Below are positions 21,123 through 33,157 of a stretch of 36,630 nucleotides of DNA, in pieces. The notes below the pieces were generated by a model. It ran no database searches, had not been told where the DNA came from, and saw nothing but the letters and a program-made list of their open reading frames with translations. Numbering within the stretch: position 1 is the stretch's first letter; each line of letters opens with the position of its first letter. The stretch is from an uncultured Lachnospiraceae bacterium (lineage in GTDB: Bacteria > Bacillota > Clostridia > TANB77 > CAG-508). The DNA lies in NCBI GenBank assembly GCA_946637865.1, contig CAMPBM010000006.1, positions 1 to 36,630 of the forward strand, given 5' to 3'. The position numbers and the translations under genes were made by a program.

Positions 21123-23756
21123 ATGATAATTCGTGATAATGTTTTAGTAAAAGTAGATGATACAGATATTGAAAACGGAAGTTATACGATACCAGAAGGT
21201 GTAACGAGTATTGGTACGGGTGCATTTAACGGAAGTAATAGATTAACCAATATAACAATACCAGAAGGTGTAATAAGTATCGGTAACGGTGCGTTTAATG
21301 AATGTAGTTGGTTAAGAAGTATAGAATTACCAGAAGGTCTAACAAGTATCGGTTTTGATACATTTAATGGCTGTATTAGTTTAACAAACATAACAATACC
21401 AAAGAGTGTAATAAGTATAGGTAACGGTGCGTTTAGAGAATGTACAGGATTAAGAAGTATAGAACTACCAGAAGGTCTAACAAGCATTGGCATTGAAACA
21501 TTTGAGAGATGTATTAGTTTAACAAACATAGCAATACCAGAAAGTGTAACGAGTATCGGTAATCGTGCGTTCAAAGGATGTATTGAATTAAGAAGTATAG
21601 AACTACCAGAAGGTCTAACAAGTATTGGTATTGAAACATTTGATAGTTGTATGAGTTTAACAAACATAACAATACCAGAAAGTGTAATAAGTATCGGTAA
21701 TGGTGCGTTTAGAGAATGTATTGAATTAAGAAGTATAGAACTACCAGAAAGTCTAACAAGCATCGGTGATGGTGCGTTCCATGGATGTAGTGGATTAACA
21801 AACATAACAATACCAGAAAGTGTAACATCGATTGGTGGTTGGGCATTTGAAGGGTGTAACAGTTTAACAAGCATAATAATACCAAAAAGTGTAGAGATTA
21901 TTTTTAAAGAAGCATTCAAAGAATGTAGCAGTTTAACAAGTATAGCAATACCAGATAGTGTAAGAACTATTGGTGATGGTGCATTCGTGGGATGTGGCAA
22001 TCTATGTGAAATAAATGTTAGCAAACAAGATAAAAATGAAGATGAATATGATGATTATAAATTAATAAGTATAGATGGAGTTCTATATGGTGTTGAAATA
22101 TCTACAAATTATAAAGAACTAATGATGTTTCCTGAAGGTAAAAGAGAAGAATATTATATTATTCCTAAAGATACAATTGGGATACGAAGTAATGCTTTCG
22201 CAAAATGTAATGGACTGAAAAAAATAATTATTCCAGATGATTTAAGTATTGTGGGGCTTGGGGAAGACTTCTTTGATTATAATAATGTTGTATATGATAA
22301 AGATAAAAAATCAACAATGTTAGAAAAAAATGCAAAGGTAAGTAAATTCATACCAATCCCTTATCTGGAATTACTATTTGAAGAAAACAGAGTAAAATCT
22401 TTTCTTGAAAATGCGGATTTTAGACATTTCAATAGTAATGTTCCAGATTTAAAAGGATTGTTAGAAGGATATTCATCGGAAGAACAAATGGATTTCTTCA
22501 AATTTGTTGTTTGTTTAGGTTGTTTTAGTAAGAAAAAGATGTTAGATAATAATGGACAGGAAACAGAGGTAACAGTTGGACAGAAGGCATCAGCCTTGTT
22601 AGCACAATTAATAAAAACTTCATATTTGCAAATAGGACAATACCATGGATTATTTGATTCAATGTCTTTTAATGCAGAAGTGGTTCAAGAGTTTTTGAAA
22701 TTTATAACTCCGCAGGGCAAGAAAAATGATAATTTGGAATTATTAATAAATCTTGAATATGAGTGCCCTGGTATATTTTCGAAAGTTATGGCAGGTTTTG
22801 AAAAAGCCAAGGGATATAGAACTACTTTATCTGAGGATGGAACAATTAAAACAGTGCCATGGGAAGAGGCTTTAAAGCTTTTTTATAATGATACTAGATA
22901 TGTTGGTGTTACAGAAGAAAATCAAGATATAGCGGAGGTATATGGTTCTAAAGGAGTATCTCAAATGATTTTTGAGAAAGGGTCTGAACTAAGAAAAAAA
23001 GCTAGAGAAAAAGGTGTTCAAGAACATATCCTAGGTAAAGAAATGAGAGAACAATCAATTTTGGAAAGTATAGAAGACTTAAGAAAACAGACTTCGGAAG
23101 AATTAGAAAATACACAAACATTAATAGAGAATCTATATAAAAAACAATTTTCTTTTGAATGGTTAAATAAAAATGATCCAAGAAATGGCATATTAGGATT
23201 ATATGTAAGCTGTTGTGGAAGCATAAATAGTGCATATTATGGCAAAAAAATTGCAGAAAGTAGCATAACGGAGAAAAATGTACAAAATTTAGTTGTTAGA
23301 GATTCAAAAGGAGAAATTATTTCTAAAGGGACAATATATGTAGATGAAGAACATGGATATGCGGTTTTCAATGATTTTGAATTAAATCAGAAGTATAGAG
23401 GACACGAACGCGAAAGTGGTGTGTACCAGGGGGATGACAAAGATGAAAGTGAATTGTCTGAATCTGAAAAAAAACAAAGAGAAGAAAGAGATTTGATTTT
23501 TGGTGCATTTCAAAGGGGAATTCAAGCCTTTGTTGAAGAATATGATTTACAACACCCAAACTGTCCAATGCAACAGATAAATGTAGGAATGGGATACAAC
23601 AGATTAAAAAGAAATGTAATGCAATTTGAGGAGGCTACGGAATTATTAACTGTTCCTGTAGAATACGGATTTGAAGATGCAAGACAAGGACAGCGTGTTT
23701 TGTACAGAAGAAAAGAAAGAGAAATACATAATGATGTAAGTTTACATGAATTATAA
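21123..23756 (+). CDS. BspA-like leucine-rich repeat protein with large C-terminal domain
   Basis: About 11-12 repeats of 23 aa (LTNITIPESVTSIGNGAFRECIG-type) then a non-repeat C-terminus; no signal peptide apparent. Confidence 0.85.
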   Translation: MIIRDNVLVKVDDTDIENGSYTIPEGVTSIGTGAFNGSNRLTNITIPEGVISIGNGAFNECSWLRSIELPEGLTSIGFDTFNGCISLTNITIPKSVISIGNGAFRECTGLRSIELPEGLTSIGIETFERCISLTNIAIPESVTSIGNRAFKGCIELRSIELPEGLTSIGIETFDSCMSLTNITIPESVISIGNGAFRECIELRSIELPESLTSIGDGAFHGCSGLTNITIPESVTSIGGWAFEGCNSLTSIIIPKSVEIIFKEAFKECSSLTSIAIPDSVRTIGDGAFVGCGNLCEINVSKQDKNEDEYDDYKLISIDGVLYGVEISTNYKELMMFPEGKREEYYIIPKDTIGIRSNAFAKCNGLKKIIIPDDLSIVGLGEDFFDYNNVVYDKDKKSTMLEKNAKVSKFIPIPYLELLFEENRVKSFLENADFRHFNSNVPDLKGLLEGYSSEEQMDFFKFVVCLGCFSKKKMLDNNGQETEVTVGQKASALLAQLIKTSYLQIGQYHGLFDSMSFNAEVVQEFLKFITPQGKKNDNLELLINLEYECPGIFSKVMAGFEKAKGYRTTLSEDGTIKTVPWEEALKLFYNDTRYVGVTEENQDIAEVYGSKGVSQMIFEKGSELRKKAREKGVQEHILGKEMREQSILESIEDLRKQTSEELENTQTLIENLYKKQFSFEWLNKNDPRNGILGLYVSCCGSINSAYYGKKIAESSITEKNVQNLVVRDSKGEIISKGTIYVDEEHGYAVFNDFELNQKYRGHERESGVYQGDDKDESELSESEKKQREERDLIFGAFQRGIQAFVEEYDLQHPNCPMQQINVGMGYNRLKRNVMQFEEATELLTVPVEYGFEDARQGQRVLYRRKEREIHNDVSLHEL

Positions 23757-23829
23757 AAATATTATAGTATTATTTAGATGAAAATGAAAAGAAGAAAGCA
23801 CTATTGGACAAATTAAGTGATTAGATTTT

Positions 23830-23854
23830 AGCAGGTTTGATACCTGCTTTTTTT
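23830..23854 (+). terminator. Terminator downstream of the LRR gene
   Basis: AGCAGGT-TTGAT-ACCTGCT followed by a T tract. Confidence 0.75.
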
Positions 23855-24052
23855 ATATTATTAGTATGGTAGATAAGCTTAACAACATTTAATGTAAAAA
23901 GCTTATGATGTAGAAAAAATATCAATAACTATTGTCAAAACACAAAACTTATGTTAAATTAAACTCAATAAATCGAATTACAAAAGCGACCAAGAAACAA
24001 AATCACCCACTTTTCGCATACCTGTTTCGCAATCGCACCAAGGTAAATTTGT

Positions 24053-24094
24053 CGAACTAATAAATCCGTGTATTTACACGGATTTATTAGTTCG
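24053..24094. repeat. 20-bp perfect palindrome CGAACTAATAAATCCGTGTA-TT-TACACGGATTTATTAGTTCG
   Basis: Direct inspection; perfect arms, 2-nt spacer. Confidence 0.85.
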
Positions 24095-24128
24095 TTTTAG
24101 AAAATTAGGAAAAGATTCCAAAATATAG

Positions 24129-24156
24129 TTGACATCAGCAAACAAATGTTTACAAT
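24129..24156 (+). promoter_or_regulatory. Sigma-70-type promoter upstream of the KilA-N remnant
   Basis: TTGACA-N16-TACAAT; spacer region carries the inverted repeat AAACA-AA-TGTTT. Confidence 0.55.
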
Positions 24157-24185
24157 ATATGGTACGTTGAAAGGAGAGCAATAGT

Positions 24186-24456
24186 ATGAATAAGGAAATT
24201 ATAAAAACAGAAATGAAAGTAAAGGATAGATTAGTTAGGGTTATAAGAATAGGCAAAGTTGATTATATTAGTTTGACGGATTTAGCTAGATATAAAAAAT
24301 CCAATTGAGCCTAAAGATGTTATAAAGAATTGGTTAAGAGCAAAACAAATATTGAATTTTTAGCACTTTGGGAGCAAATGCACAATCCTAATATCAAAGG
24401 GGTCGAAATCGACACTTTTAAATCAGAAGCGGGTACACATTATTTTACAAAGAACT
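24186..24456 (+). pseudogene. Truncated, frameshifted KilA-N domain protein
   Basis: MNKEIIKTEMKVKDRLVRVIRIGKVDYISLTDLARYK / NPIEPKDVIKNWLR / KTNIEFLALWEQMHNPNIKGVEIDTFKSEAGTHYFT spread over frames by A-run indels, then lost. Confidence 0.8.
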
Positions 24457-24546
24457 TAATTGTAAATTACAATAAGTTCTTTTTTCTATACTTCAATATA
24501 ATTTCAATATTCAAATCGTATAATAAAAACGAAGAGGTGAAAAATT

Positions 24547-25431
24547 ATGGCGAAAAAATATTTATTTTCCTATATCTATGGTATCTTCTTAATAGTATTT
24601 ACAATATACATATTGCTAGACACTTTCTTAATAAAATCTGCTTATACAAAAGTAAATCAAACATCGTATGCAACAGCTAATTTAGAAAAAGGTGAAATAA
24701 CATCAACTGCAAATTTATACGAAGACAACAATATAAAAATAGAGCTAGAGGAGTATAGAAAAAATGACACAACAATATATGTAGCGGATGTCCAATTAAG
24801 TAGTTCTACACTACTTAAAACAGCATTTGCAAATAACACTTATGGAAAGAACATAACTGCTAAAACATCTGCAATAGCAAAAGATGTTAATGCAATCCTA
24901 GCAATAAATGGCGACTATTATGGAGTACAAGAAAGTGGCTATGTGCTAAAAAATGGAGTCGTATACAGAAGTTTAGCATCGAAAAATCAAGAAGATTTGG
25001 TGATTTATAAAGATGGCTCATTTGAAATAATAAATGAAACAGATACAAGTATAAATACACTTGTAGATAAAGGAGCATATAATATACTTTCATTTGGTCC
25101 ATCTTTGGTGGAAAATGGAAATATAAGCGTAGGAACAAAAGATGAGGTTGATAGAGCAAAAGCAAGCAATCCAAGAACTGCAATTGGAATTATAGATGAT
25201 TTACATTATGTTTTTGTGGTTTCTGATGGAAGAACTAATAGTAGTGAAGGGTTAACCTTATTTGAGCTAGCTGAATTTATGCAAAATCTCGGCGCGAAAA
25301 CAGCATACAATCTAGATGGAGGTGGCTCTTCAACAATGTATTTTAATGGTAAGCTTGTAAATAATCCAACAACAAACGGAAATAAGGTTTCTGAAAGGAG
25401 TGTGAGTGACATTGTATATATCGGATATTAG
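24547..25431 (+). CDS. Phosphodiester glycosidase family protein (NAGPA domain) with N-terminal TM
   Basis: AINGDYYG, NPRTAIGIIDDLHYVFVVSDGR and YNLDGGGSSTMYFNGKLVNNP motifs. Confidence 0.85.
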   Translation: MAKKYLFSYIYGIFLIVFTIYILLDTFLIKSAYTKVNQTSYATANLEKGEITSTANLYEDNNIKIELEEYRKNDTTIYVADVQLSSSTLLKTAFANNTYGKNITAKTSAIAKDVNAILAINGDYYGVQESGYVLKNGVVYRSLASKNQEDLVIYKDGSFEIINETDTSINTLVDKGAYNILSFGPSLVENGNISVGTKDEVDRAKASNPRTAIGIIDDLHYVFVVSDGRTNSSEGLTLFELAEFMQNLGAKTAYNLDGGGSSTMYFNGKLVNNPTTNGNKVSERSVSDIVYIGY

Positions 25432-25503
25432 TTCTATAAAAAACAAGGAATAATATATTGTATAGCTAGCATTGTTACGGTACTTTTTGGATTAATATAT
25501 GAA

Positions 25504-25800
25504 ATGTTTAGTCATGGTGTTATTTCAAATTACATGATATTTGCATTTACTATTCCGCTAACACTAGGCGTACTTGTTTCATTTTTGATGTATGCATTAA
25601 AAATGAAACAAGTAACAAGAGTACAGATTAGCCTGTATAATGCTAGTGTTGCAACTCTGACCTTGTGGAGTATAATAAATGGAGTTTTAGAAATCTATGG
25701 AACCACAAATTGGAAGGTGAATTTATATTTAGGTTTATATGTACTTTTATTCTTGGGAAGTTTGATTGTAGGTGCGATAGATAGAGACAATAGGACATAG
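25504..25800 (+). CDS. Small integral membrane protein; coding signal extends upstream in frame to 25432
   Basis: Hydrophobic ORF; upstream codons FYKKQGIIYCIASIVTVLFGLIYE form the first TM helix but lack an ATG and follow the NAGPA TAG in the same frame. Confidence 0.5.
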   Translation: MFSHGVISNYMIFAFTIPLTLGVLVSFLMYALKMKQVTRVQISLYNASVATLTLWSIINGVLEIYGTTNWKVNLYLGLYVLLFLGSLIVGAIDRDNRT

Positions 25801-25852
25801 AAACTGTCTGAGGCAAGAAAATTTTTTCTTGCCTCAGACAGTTTCTATGTCC
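25793..25852. terminator. Long palindrome GGACATAGAAACTGTCTGAGGCAAGAAA/TTTCTTGCCTCAGACAGTTTCTATGTCC
   Basis: About 28-bp near-perfect arms overlapping the preceding stop codon. Confidence 0.8.
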
Positions 25853-25948
25853 CATTAGTGTAGTTAATTACAGGTCAGCCTTAGGCTTTTGCAATAAGCC
25901 ATACAATATAAGAATTATGTAATCACAAAAAAACATAGTTTAAAAAAC

Positions 25949-26145
25949 AATCCGCCCAAACCTTAGAATTATGTAGTGTTCTGAAATATATTAATACTCC
26001 GTTCGTTTACTGGCGATTAGATTTGAGAGAAAGACATAAAGTGGGAGCGCCAAAACTGCGCACTACACTTCATATTAATATATTTCAGAACACTACATAA
26101 TTCTAAGGCTTGGGCTACTCAAAAGACGAAACTGTTAAACAGTAA
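25949..26145. mobile_element. MITE-like element with ~40-45-bp terminal inverted repeats
   Basis: AATCCGCCCAAACCTTAGAATTATGTAGTGTTCTGAAATATATTAATA ... ATATTAATATATTTCAGAACACTACATAATTCTAAGGCTTGGG; no ORF; arms recur at 11119 and at both contig ends. Confidence 0.65.
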
Positions 26146-26242
26146 CAAATTACTCTCTACAAAATAAAAAATTCCTTGCATAAAAAAATATATTATAGTA
26201 TAATTTTGATGTAAATTACAAAAGGAAAATGGAGGATGTGTA

Positions 26243-27148
26243 ATGGGATTTTTTGATAAATTAAAAAATGGACTTAGTAAAACTAAAAGTTCAATAGGTG
26301 AGAAAATAAATAATGTATTTAGTACATTTAGAAAAGTAGATGAAGAACTACTAGAGGAGCTTGAAGAAGCCTTAATAATGTCTGATGTAGGAATGGAAAC
26401 TTCTGAAAAAATAATTTCACAACTAAGGGATAGAATAAAAAAAGAAAAAATTGAAGATGCAGAAGAAGTAAAGGTGGCTCTGAGAGAAATAATGAAAGAT
26501 ATACTAGATTCAGTTGATTCATCTTTACATTTGGATACAACACCTTCGGTTATTTTGGTGGTTGGCGTAAATGGTGTAGGAAAAACTACATCAATTGGGA
26601 AAATTGCCAATAGATTAAAAAATGATGGAAAAAAGGTTGTAATTGCTGCAGCAGACACATTTAGAGCAGCGGCAGTTGAACAATTAGAAGTTTGGGCTAA
26701 TAGAGCAGGATGCGAAATGGTAAAAAGAAAAGAAGGCTCAGATCCGGCTTCTGTTGTCTTTGACGCAATAAAAATTACAAAAGAAAGAAATGCAGATGTA
26801 TTAATATGTGATACAGCTGGAAGATTACATAATAAAAAGTATTTAATGGATGAATTAATAAAAATAAAGAAAATTGTAGATAGAGAACTACCTGAGTGTT
26901 CACAAGAAATACTAATGGTATTAGATGCAACAACAGGACAAAATGCTATCCTACAGGTAAAGGCTTTTAAGGAAACTGTAGATATAAATGGCTTAATACT
27001 TACAAAGCTAGATGGAACAGCTAAAGGTGGAGCAGTGGTAGGAATTGTTTCAGAAAACAATATGCCAGTGAAATTCATTGGCGTTGGTGAGCAAATAGAT
27101 GATATGGAAAAATTTAATAGTGAGGATTTTGTTAATGCAATAATTTAA
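26243..27148 (+). CDS. ftsY: Signal recognition particle receptor FtsY
   Basis: GVNGVGKTTSIGKIA, DTFRAAAVEQLEVWA, DTAGRLHNK and TKLDGTAKGG motifs. Confidence 0.95.
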   Translation: MGFFDKLKNGLSKTKSSIGEKINNVFSTFRKVDEELLEELEEALIMSDVGMETSEKIISQLRDRIKKEKIEDAEEVKVALREIMKDILDSVDSSLHLDTTPSVILVVGVNGVGKTTSIGKIANRLKNDGKKVVIAAADTFRAAAVEQLEVWANRAGCEMVKRKEGSDPASVVFDAIKITKERNADVLICDTAGRLHNKKYLMDELIKIKKIVDRELPECSQEILMVLDATTGQNAILQVKAFKETVDINGLILTKLDGTAKGGAVVGIVSENNMPVKFIGVGEQIDDMEKFNSEDFVNAII

Positions 27149-27261
27149 TTCTATGCTAGGAAGCGGGTTCGTGCTGAAGGTAAATCTATATAACTCAAAT
27201 TTTGTAAGCTAGCATTAATTTCATTTCCTACTTGAAAATCGAAAGGATTAGTGGATATAAA

Positions 27262-30072
27262 ATGAAAAAAGGTAAAAAGAGAATATTAATAGTTGGACTA
27301 TTTTTATTAATACTTACTATAGTACTGACTGTAATGTTTAGAAGCGCTTACTTAGAAAAGCTAGAGATAGGTGAGCAGTATGTTTCAGTGTTTTGGACAA
27401 ACTTTAAATATAAAACTATTTCACTAGTGGTAACATTCATTTTAATTTTTGCATCAGTTTATATTACAAATAAAAGAATTTTAACTGGATTGAAAAGTTT
27501 TTTTGAGGATGAAAAAAAAACAATGCCAAAGCTCCCCAATAAATCGATTTCTTTAATAGTTGCAACACTGGTAAGTTTATTTACATCAGAGTTAACCATG
27601 AATAAGTTAATTTTATTTGCAAATAGTACATCATTTGAAATAAAAGATAGGATTTTTAATCATGACATAGGATACTATTTGTTTCAAAAGCCATTTTTGG
27701 AATATATAATGTTATTTGGTATAATTACAATAGTAGCCCTGACTGTGTACGCAGGAATATATTATATTATTGCATTAAATACACAGTTTGACGGAATTAA
27801 GAGTGAGACTCTTAAAAATAGCAAGATAATTAAACAATTGCTTAGTAATGTAAAGATTTTGTCAATTTTGATTGCAATTCTTACTTTTATAAAAACACAA
27901 GATTTAAGCTCTAGCAGGTTTTTAAATGTTGGAGACAAAAATGTGTATTCACTATATGGAGCAGGGCTTGCAGATGTTAGTATAAAATTATGGGGATATC
28001 GACTTTTGTCTTTAGTTATAATTATTTCAGTTTTTATGGCTATATCTTCGTATAACAAAGGAAAAACCAAAAAGGTAATTGGTTCAATATTAACGGTTCC
28101 AGTATATTTGTGTTTAATGTTGTTTGTATTAATAGGTTACAACGCAATGTTTGTAAAATCAAACGAGTTAGATAAACAGAAAAAATATATTAACTACAAT
28201 ATAGAAAGTACTAGAAAAAGTTATAATGTTGAAATAGATGAAGTTTCAGTTCAAAATGCAGGTGCAATTGAAAATAAAGATATATTAAATAATACAGAAT
28301 TATTGTTTAATAATGTAGCAATTGTAAATAAAGAACTGGTGCTACAAGACCTTAATGCAACATTAACCAATAAGGGGTATTATACATATAATTCAAGTCA
28401 GATTGGTCAATATGAAATAAACGGAGAAAATGCTTTAGTGTATTTATCACCAAGGGAAATAGAAGATAAAGGATACTCATATATAAATTCAACCTATGAA
28501 TATACACATGGATATGGTGCAATAGCAACGGAGGTATCAACAGTTAACTCTGTTGGAAACTTAGAAAATTATCAAAAAGGATTTAATGATAACGATTTAA
28601 ATATTAGCCAACCTCGAATTTATTTTGGAACTCAAACCGATGAAATAATTGTTACGAATAGTGTAGGTAAGCAAGAGTTTGATTATCCAATATCTGATGG
28701 AAATAATGTAACCAACAGCTATGATGGAGCAGCAGGTTTGAAATTAAGTATTTTTGACAGAATGATATTAGCTATTTCACATAGGAATACTAAGCTTGCC
28801 TTTTCTCCTGAGGTAAAATCAGATAGTAAAATATTGTTAAATAGAAATATTACTGAGAGAGCAAAGAATATTATGCCATATTTGGTTTATGATGAAAATC
28901 CTTATTTAGTAATTACAGATGATGGAAAATTGGTATGGGTGTTGGATGCATATACAACTTCTAATTGCTACCCATACGCACAAAAGACTGAAACTAATAA
29001 TAAGGAAATAAATTATATACGAAATTCAGTAAAAGTTCTAATAGATGCGTATGATGGAACTACTAAGTTTTACATTACAGATAGAACAGATCCAATAATA
29101 ATGGCATACTGGAATGCATATCGCAATCTATTCGTAGATTTGGACGAACCTATTCCACAAGACATTAGTAAGCATTTTGTTTATCCAGAGTATTTATATA
29201 ATATTCAAGCAAATATTTTAAAAAGGTATCATAATGTACAAGCAGATATATTATATAGAACTGATGATGTATGGGATATATCAACATACAGTTTAGCCGG
29301 TAACTCAGATAGCTCTGTTTCTCAAATTCAAAGCTATTATACTATGATAAAGACAGTAGATAGTAGCGAGAATAAAATAGGATTGGTAATACCGTATACA
29401 ATAAGTGGAAAGCAGAATATAACCTCTTATTTAGTTGGATGTTATGAAAAAGGTAATCCAAGTTTAAAATTATATACATTTCCTGATGATAGCAATGTTT
29501 TAGGGTTGTTACAACTGGATACGCAAATTGAGCAAAACGAGGAAATCTATAAGCAAATTAGCAGTTTAAATGTTTCGGGAACTAAGTTAACGAAAAATAT
29601 TGTTGTAGTGCCAGTTGATAATAAGCTATTATATGTTGAAGCAATTTATCAACAATATATAAATGAAGAATCGGCGCTTCCAACTTTAAAAAAGATTGTG
29701 GTTGCTTCAGGTAATAAAGTTGCAATTGGCGATAACTTGAAGTCTGCACTTACGGATTTGGTTTCTCAAAATGCTATAGGTATTGAAATAGAAAATACTG
29801 AAGATGTAGAAGGATTAATTGAGTCAATAATTAAAGCTAATAAGAATCTTGAACAATCAACTTCTAATGGAGATTGGGAAATGGTTGGCAAGGATATGGA
29901 AAGGTTAAATGATTTAATTAATAAACTAGAAAAGGTATATGCGGATGAGCAAAGTAAAAAGAAAAATAAACCAGATAAAGATAATACAAAAGAACCTGTG
30001 AAGGATAAGATTATAGATTTAAAAGAAGAATTAGAAAAAAGTTCTGAAGATGAAACAGAGGAGGAAATATGA
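27262..30072 (+). CDS. UPF0182 family membrane protein
   Basis: Multi-TM N-terminus and long extracellular domain (GYYTYNSSQIGQYEINGENALVYLSPREI; IMPYLVYDENPYLVITDDGKLVWVLDAYTTS). Confidence 0.85.
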   Translation: MKKGKKRILIVGLFLLILTIVLTVMFRSAYLEKLEIGEQYVSVFWTNFKYKTISLVVTFILIFASVYITNKRILTGLKSFFEDEKKTMPKLPNKSISLIVATLVSLFTSELTMNKLILFANSTSFEIKDRIFNHDIGYYLFQKPFLEYIMLFGIITIVALTVYAGIYYIIALNTQFDGIKSETLKNSKIIKQLLSNVKILSILIAILTFIKTQDLSSSRFLNVGDKNVYSLYGAGLADVSIKLWGYRLLSLVIIISVFMAISSYNKGKTKKVIGSILTVPVYLCLMLFVLIGYNAMFVKSNELDKQKKYINYNIESTRKSYNVEIDEVSVQNAGAIENKDILNNTELLFNNVAIVNKELVLQDLNATLTNKGYYTYNSSQIGQYEINGENALVYLSPREIEDKGYSYINSTYEYTHGYGAIATEVSTVNSVGNLENYQKGFNDNDLNISQPRIYFGTQTDEIIVTNSVGKQEFDYPISDGNNVTNSYDGAAGLKLSIFDRMILAISHRNTKLAFSPEVKSDSKILLNRNITERAKNIMPYLVYDENPYLVITDDGKLVWVLDAYTTSNCYPYAQKTETNNKEINYIRNSVKVLIDAYDGTTKFYITDRTDPIIMAYWNAYRNLFVDLDEPIPQDISKHFVYPEYLYNIQANILKRYHNVQADILYRTDDVWDISTYSLAGNSDSSVSQIQSYYTMIKTVDSSENKIGLVIPYTISGKQNITSYLVGCYEKGNPSLKLYTFPDDSNVLGLLQLDTQIEQNEEIYKQISSLNVSGTKLTKNIVVVPVDNKLLYVEAIYQQYINEESALPTLKKIVVASGNKVAIGDNLKSALTDLVSQNAIGIEIENTEDVEGLIESIIKANKNLEQSTSNGDWEMVGKDMERLNDLINKLEKVYADEQSKKKNKPDKDNTKEPVKDKIIDLKEELEKSSEDETEEEI

Positions 30073-30671
30073 ATTTACCAAATAAATTGACAATACTACG
30101 AATAATTTTAGTGCCAATAATGGTTATTGTACCATTTTTAAATATAGATTCATTGTATGAAAATTCTATAGTTCCATTAACCTGGATAGTAATAGAAGCA
30201 ATTTTTATAATTGCTTCTATTACTGACAAATTAGATGGTTATATAGCACGTTCTCGAAATCAAATAACAACCTTTGGAAAGTTTTTAGATCCTATAGCAG
30301 ATAAGATTTTAGTCCTAACTGCAATGATTATGTTAGTAGAGGCTGGAAGATTACCTGCTTGGATTCCTGTTATAGTGCTATTTAGAGAGTTTGTTGTATC
30401 TGGTTATAGGCTAATTGCTGTTGAAAATGATGGAAAAGTAATTGCTGCTTCAATCTGGGGAAAACTAAAAACTGTAACTCAAATGATTGCGTTAATAGTA
30501 GCTTTAGTAGATATGAATTCATATGGAGCTTTTATAAAAAATGGCTTAGATGGACTACCTTTGGCTATTAATGTAATTTCATTTTCAGCAATGACAATCT
30601 CAGTTATAGCGACAATTTTTTCTGGGTGGGATTATATAAAAAATGGTAAAGAATTATTGTTAAAAAAATAA
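30069..30671 (+). CDS. pgsA: CDP-diacylglycerol-glycerol-3-phosphate 3-phosphatidyltransferase
   Basis: CDP-alcohol phosphatidyltransferase motif DKLDGYIARSRNQITTFGKFLDPIADK. Confidence 0.93.
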   Translation: MNLPNKLTILRIILVPIMVIVPFLNIDSLYENSIVPLTWIVIEAIFIIASITDKLDGYIARSRNQITTFGKFLDPIADKILVLTAMIMLVEAGRLPAWIPVIVLFREFVVSGYRLIAVENDGKVIAASIWGKLKTVTQMIALIVALVDMNSYGAFIKNGLDGLPLAINVISFSAMTISVIATIFSGWDYIKNGKELLLKK

Positions 30672-30690
30672 TACAAAAACATAACTCTAA

Positions 30691-32706
<2,016 letters not shown>

Positions 32707-32911
32707 AAGTTTCTTAATAGAATATTTTAAGGTTTTCAAGGAAGCAATGGGATTTAAGGGGAGCAATAGGTTATAAGGAATGGAATTCAATACTTCTACA
32801 TAAAGTAACAATAATAGTCTTTAATAAATAGTGAAAATATAAAATAAATTTTAAGAAATAAAAGAGTTTATGTCATTGATAATATGGCATAATTAAAAAG
32901 GAGAATAGGAG

Positions 32912-33157
32912 ATGGATGGAAAGTATACATTTAAAGAGTTTGATAAAAACCTAGATGATGGGTATCAAATGTATTTTACATATGTAAGAAATAAATATTT
33001 ATTGTTTAAAACAGCGGAAAATTGTTATACACAAAAGTTGTTAGAAGAAGATGAGAAAAATCCACAGCCACGAAATAGCATAATCACTCATAAAAGAGTT
33101 AAAGAGATGTTTCCGTTTATGGAAAATATTGAATATAAGGTAGGGATAAGTGAATGA
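32912..33157 (+). CDS. Small hypothetical protein
   Basis: 81-aa ORF with RBS (aaaggag) overlapping the start of the next gene (ATGA). Confidence 0.6.
   Translation: MDGKYTFKEFDKNLDDGYQMYFTYVRNKYLLFKTAENCYTQKLLEEDEKNPQPRNSIITHKRVKEMFPFMENIEYKVGISE

Noticed and set aside
21182-22024. 280-aa minus-strand ORF
   Set aside because: Artefact of the 69-bp LRR repeats; the + strand has clear LRR homology.
21171-22024. CRISPR-like periodic repeats
   Set aside because: Period is 69 bp, fully coding, with no repeat/spacer structure or cas genes.
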